Translations under genes and position numbers: made by a program | The notes under the pieces: generated by a model | Seen by the model: the letters and a program-made list of their open reading frames with translations, nothing else | The model's database searches: none | Told to the model about the DNA's origin: nothing | Assembly (NCBI RefSeq): GCF_001908275.1 | Contig: NZ_CP018620.1 | Location: 620,001 to 684,000 of the forward strand | Length of the DNA: 64,000 nt | Reading direction: 5' to 3' | Source of the DNA: Paenibacillus xylanexedens | Lineage (GTDB): Bacteria; Bacillota; Bacilli; Paenibacillales; Paenibacillaceae | Shown: positions 63,399-64,000 of the stretch, piece by piece | Layout: every line of letters starts with the position of its first letter | How positions within the stretch are numbered: the stretch's first letter is position 1

Positions 63399-64000
63399 CT
63401 ATCGTTTTGATTTCGATATTGCCTCACGAAGCGGGAACGCCAGATCGATAATTCCGATAATCCGAAGCGGACCAATGAAGAAGACCGCTGCCGCCAGGAA
63501 ATATGGTATAACCGGATTCCATTTCTTTGTATGTGAGAGAAAGAAGAAGAAACCGATCGCTTGAATCATGAAGCCCAGATTAATTAACGGGGACAGATTC
63601 ATGGCAATCATGGTCCAGTATGTTCCATCACTTTGTCTGGAGATCACTTCGATCAACAGAGCAAGGAAATAATACCAGATCAATGCACGCGGCATACGCC
63701 ACTCTCTCGCTGGTGGAAGCTTCGATACCACCACACCCATCACGTTCAGAATCGGACGAGCTATGGCGTGTGTAATAAAGGCCATTACCATCGACGTGAC
63801 AACGAGAGCAAACGGAATCATAAGCTGTGTTTGTTTGGCAACATCCTCGGTCATCTCAGGTGTCCATGCAAACCCGTTGATCATCTGATTCGATGTATTG
63901 GTTAACGGTTCAATGGTCAATTTGACCACATCTTCAATATAACTGGACAGGTCGAATTGGAAAATGACACTGCCGACCAAGAGCAACAACAAGTATTCTG
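63399..64000 (-). CDS. yybS: YybS-like DUF2232 membrane protein (5' end outside window)
   Basis: The C-terminal about 200 residues of a multi-helix DUF2232 protein (AFITHAIARPILNVMGV, WYYFLALLIEVISR, MNLSPLINLGFMIQAIGFFFFLSH, YFLAAAVFFIGPLRIIGIIDLAFPLREA). The frame stays open to the right edge. Position directly before gdpP supports YybS; it is predicted to be a membrane protein of unknown function, with some similarity to transporter S-components. Eleven bases separate its stop from the gdpP start. Confidence 0.88.
   Translation of the reverse strand, partial: EYLLLLLVGSVIFQFDLSSYIEDVVKLTIEPLTNTSNQMINGFAWTPEMTEDVAKQTQLMIPFALVVTSMVMAFITHAIARPILNVMGVVVSKLPPAREWRMPRALIWYYFLALLIEVISRQSDGTYWTMIAMNLSPLINLGFMIQAIGFFFFLSHTKKWNPVIPYFLAAAVFFIGPLRIIGIIDLAFPLREAISKSKR

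Overview
The window is a chromosomal segment of a low-GC, Gram-positive, endospore-forming type bacterium, most likely a Paenibacillus. The right part (about 41.4-64 kb) has the gene order found next to the replication origin in Bacillus and Paenibacillus. Read on the minus strand it is yybS, gdpP, rplI, dnaB, purA, an envelope peptidase, walR, walK, walH, walI, walJ, htrA-like, yyzF-like and rlmH. The AraR repressor and its operators, an SLH-anchored nucleotidase, a GH120 beta-xylosidase and an interspersed repeat near position 500 also fit Paenibacillus. Nearly all assignments rest on protein motifs read by eye.

Layout. 0-4 kb: arabinose catabolism (partial araD and an FGGY pentulose kinase) facing its repressor AraR; the AraR box lies in the spacer of the kinase promoter, and a 166-bp palindromic repeat supplies the kinase stop codon. 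4-6 kb: a secreted leucine-rich-repeat protein and a TetR/DUF4260 pair with two operators. 6-11.5 kb: a surface polysaccharide operon (GT2-GtrA fusion, BcsA-like synthase with PilZ, polytopic GT-C-like protein). 11.7-19 kb: a beta-helix protein, a short ATP-grasp protein, several small unknown genes, Ctc/L25 and an Eis-type acetyltransferase. 19-22.6 kb: SLH-anchored 5'-nucleotidase and a secreted mannose-lectin-fold protein. 22.7-30.4 kb: a set of envelope genes that I could not match to a described system (TcaA/YvbJ-like zinc-ribbon protein, NTF2-like zinc-ribbon protein, small membrane proteins, a secreted lipase fused to a von Willebrand A domain, a polytopic membrane partner). 30.8-41.3 kb: metabolic and accessory genes (YndJ-like, HEAT-repeat, aldehyde dehydrogenase, MetE-like, GH120 xylosidase, phosphotransferase, YdeI-like, epoxide-hydrolase-like), ending with a WYL regulator broken by a one-base shift in an A tract.

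41.4-55.5 kb: the wal region. The walRK operon has its usual translational overlaps, but between walH and walI lies about 1.9 kb of foreign DNA. It consists of an IS110-family transposase with flanking structured DNA that could encode a bridge RNA, and a 196-bp nested inverted repeat. A second copy of that repeat architecture lies beyond rlmH, about 5.9 kb away. A perfect WalR box precedes the LysM-G5-M23 peptidase just upstream of walR, which links the regulator to a likely cell-wall target. 55.7-64 kb: a methyltransferase, an anchored low-complexity protein, then purA, dnaB, rplI, gdpP and the start-truncated yybS.

Start sites were adjusted where Shine-Dalgarno (SD) spacing, stop/start overlap or family N-termini argued for it (walI TTG, walH GTG, bcsA-like GTG, lipase TTG). 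Two small genes of 29-56 codons were added by reading the sequence directly: a CxxH/CxxC protein at 42.6 kb, and a 28-residue frame abutting ctc.
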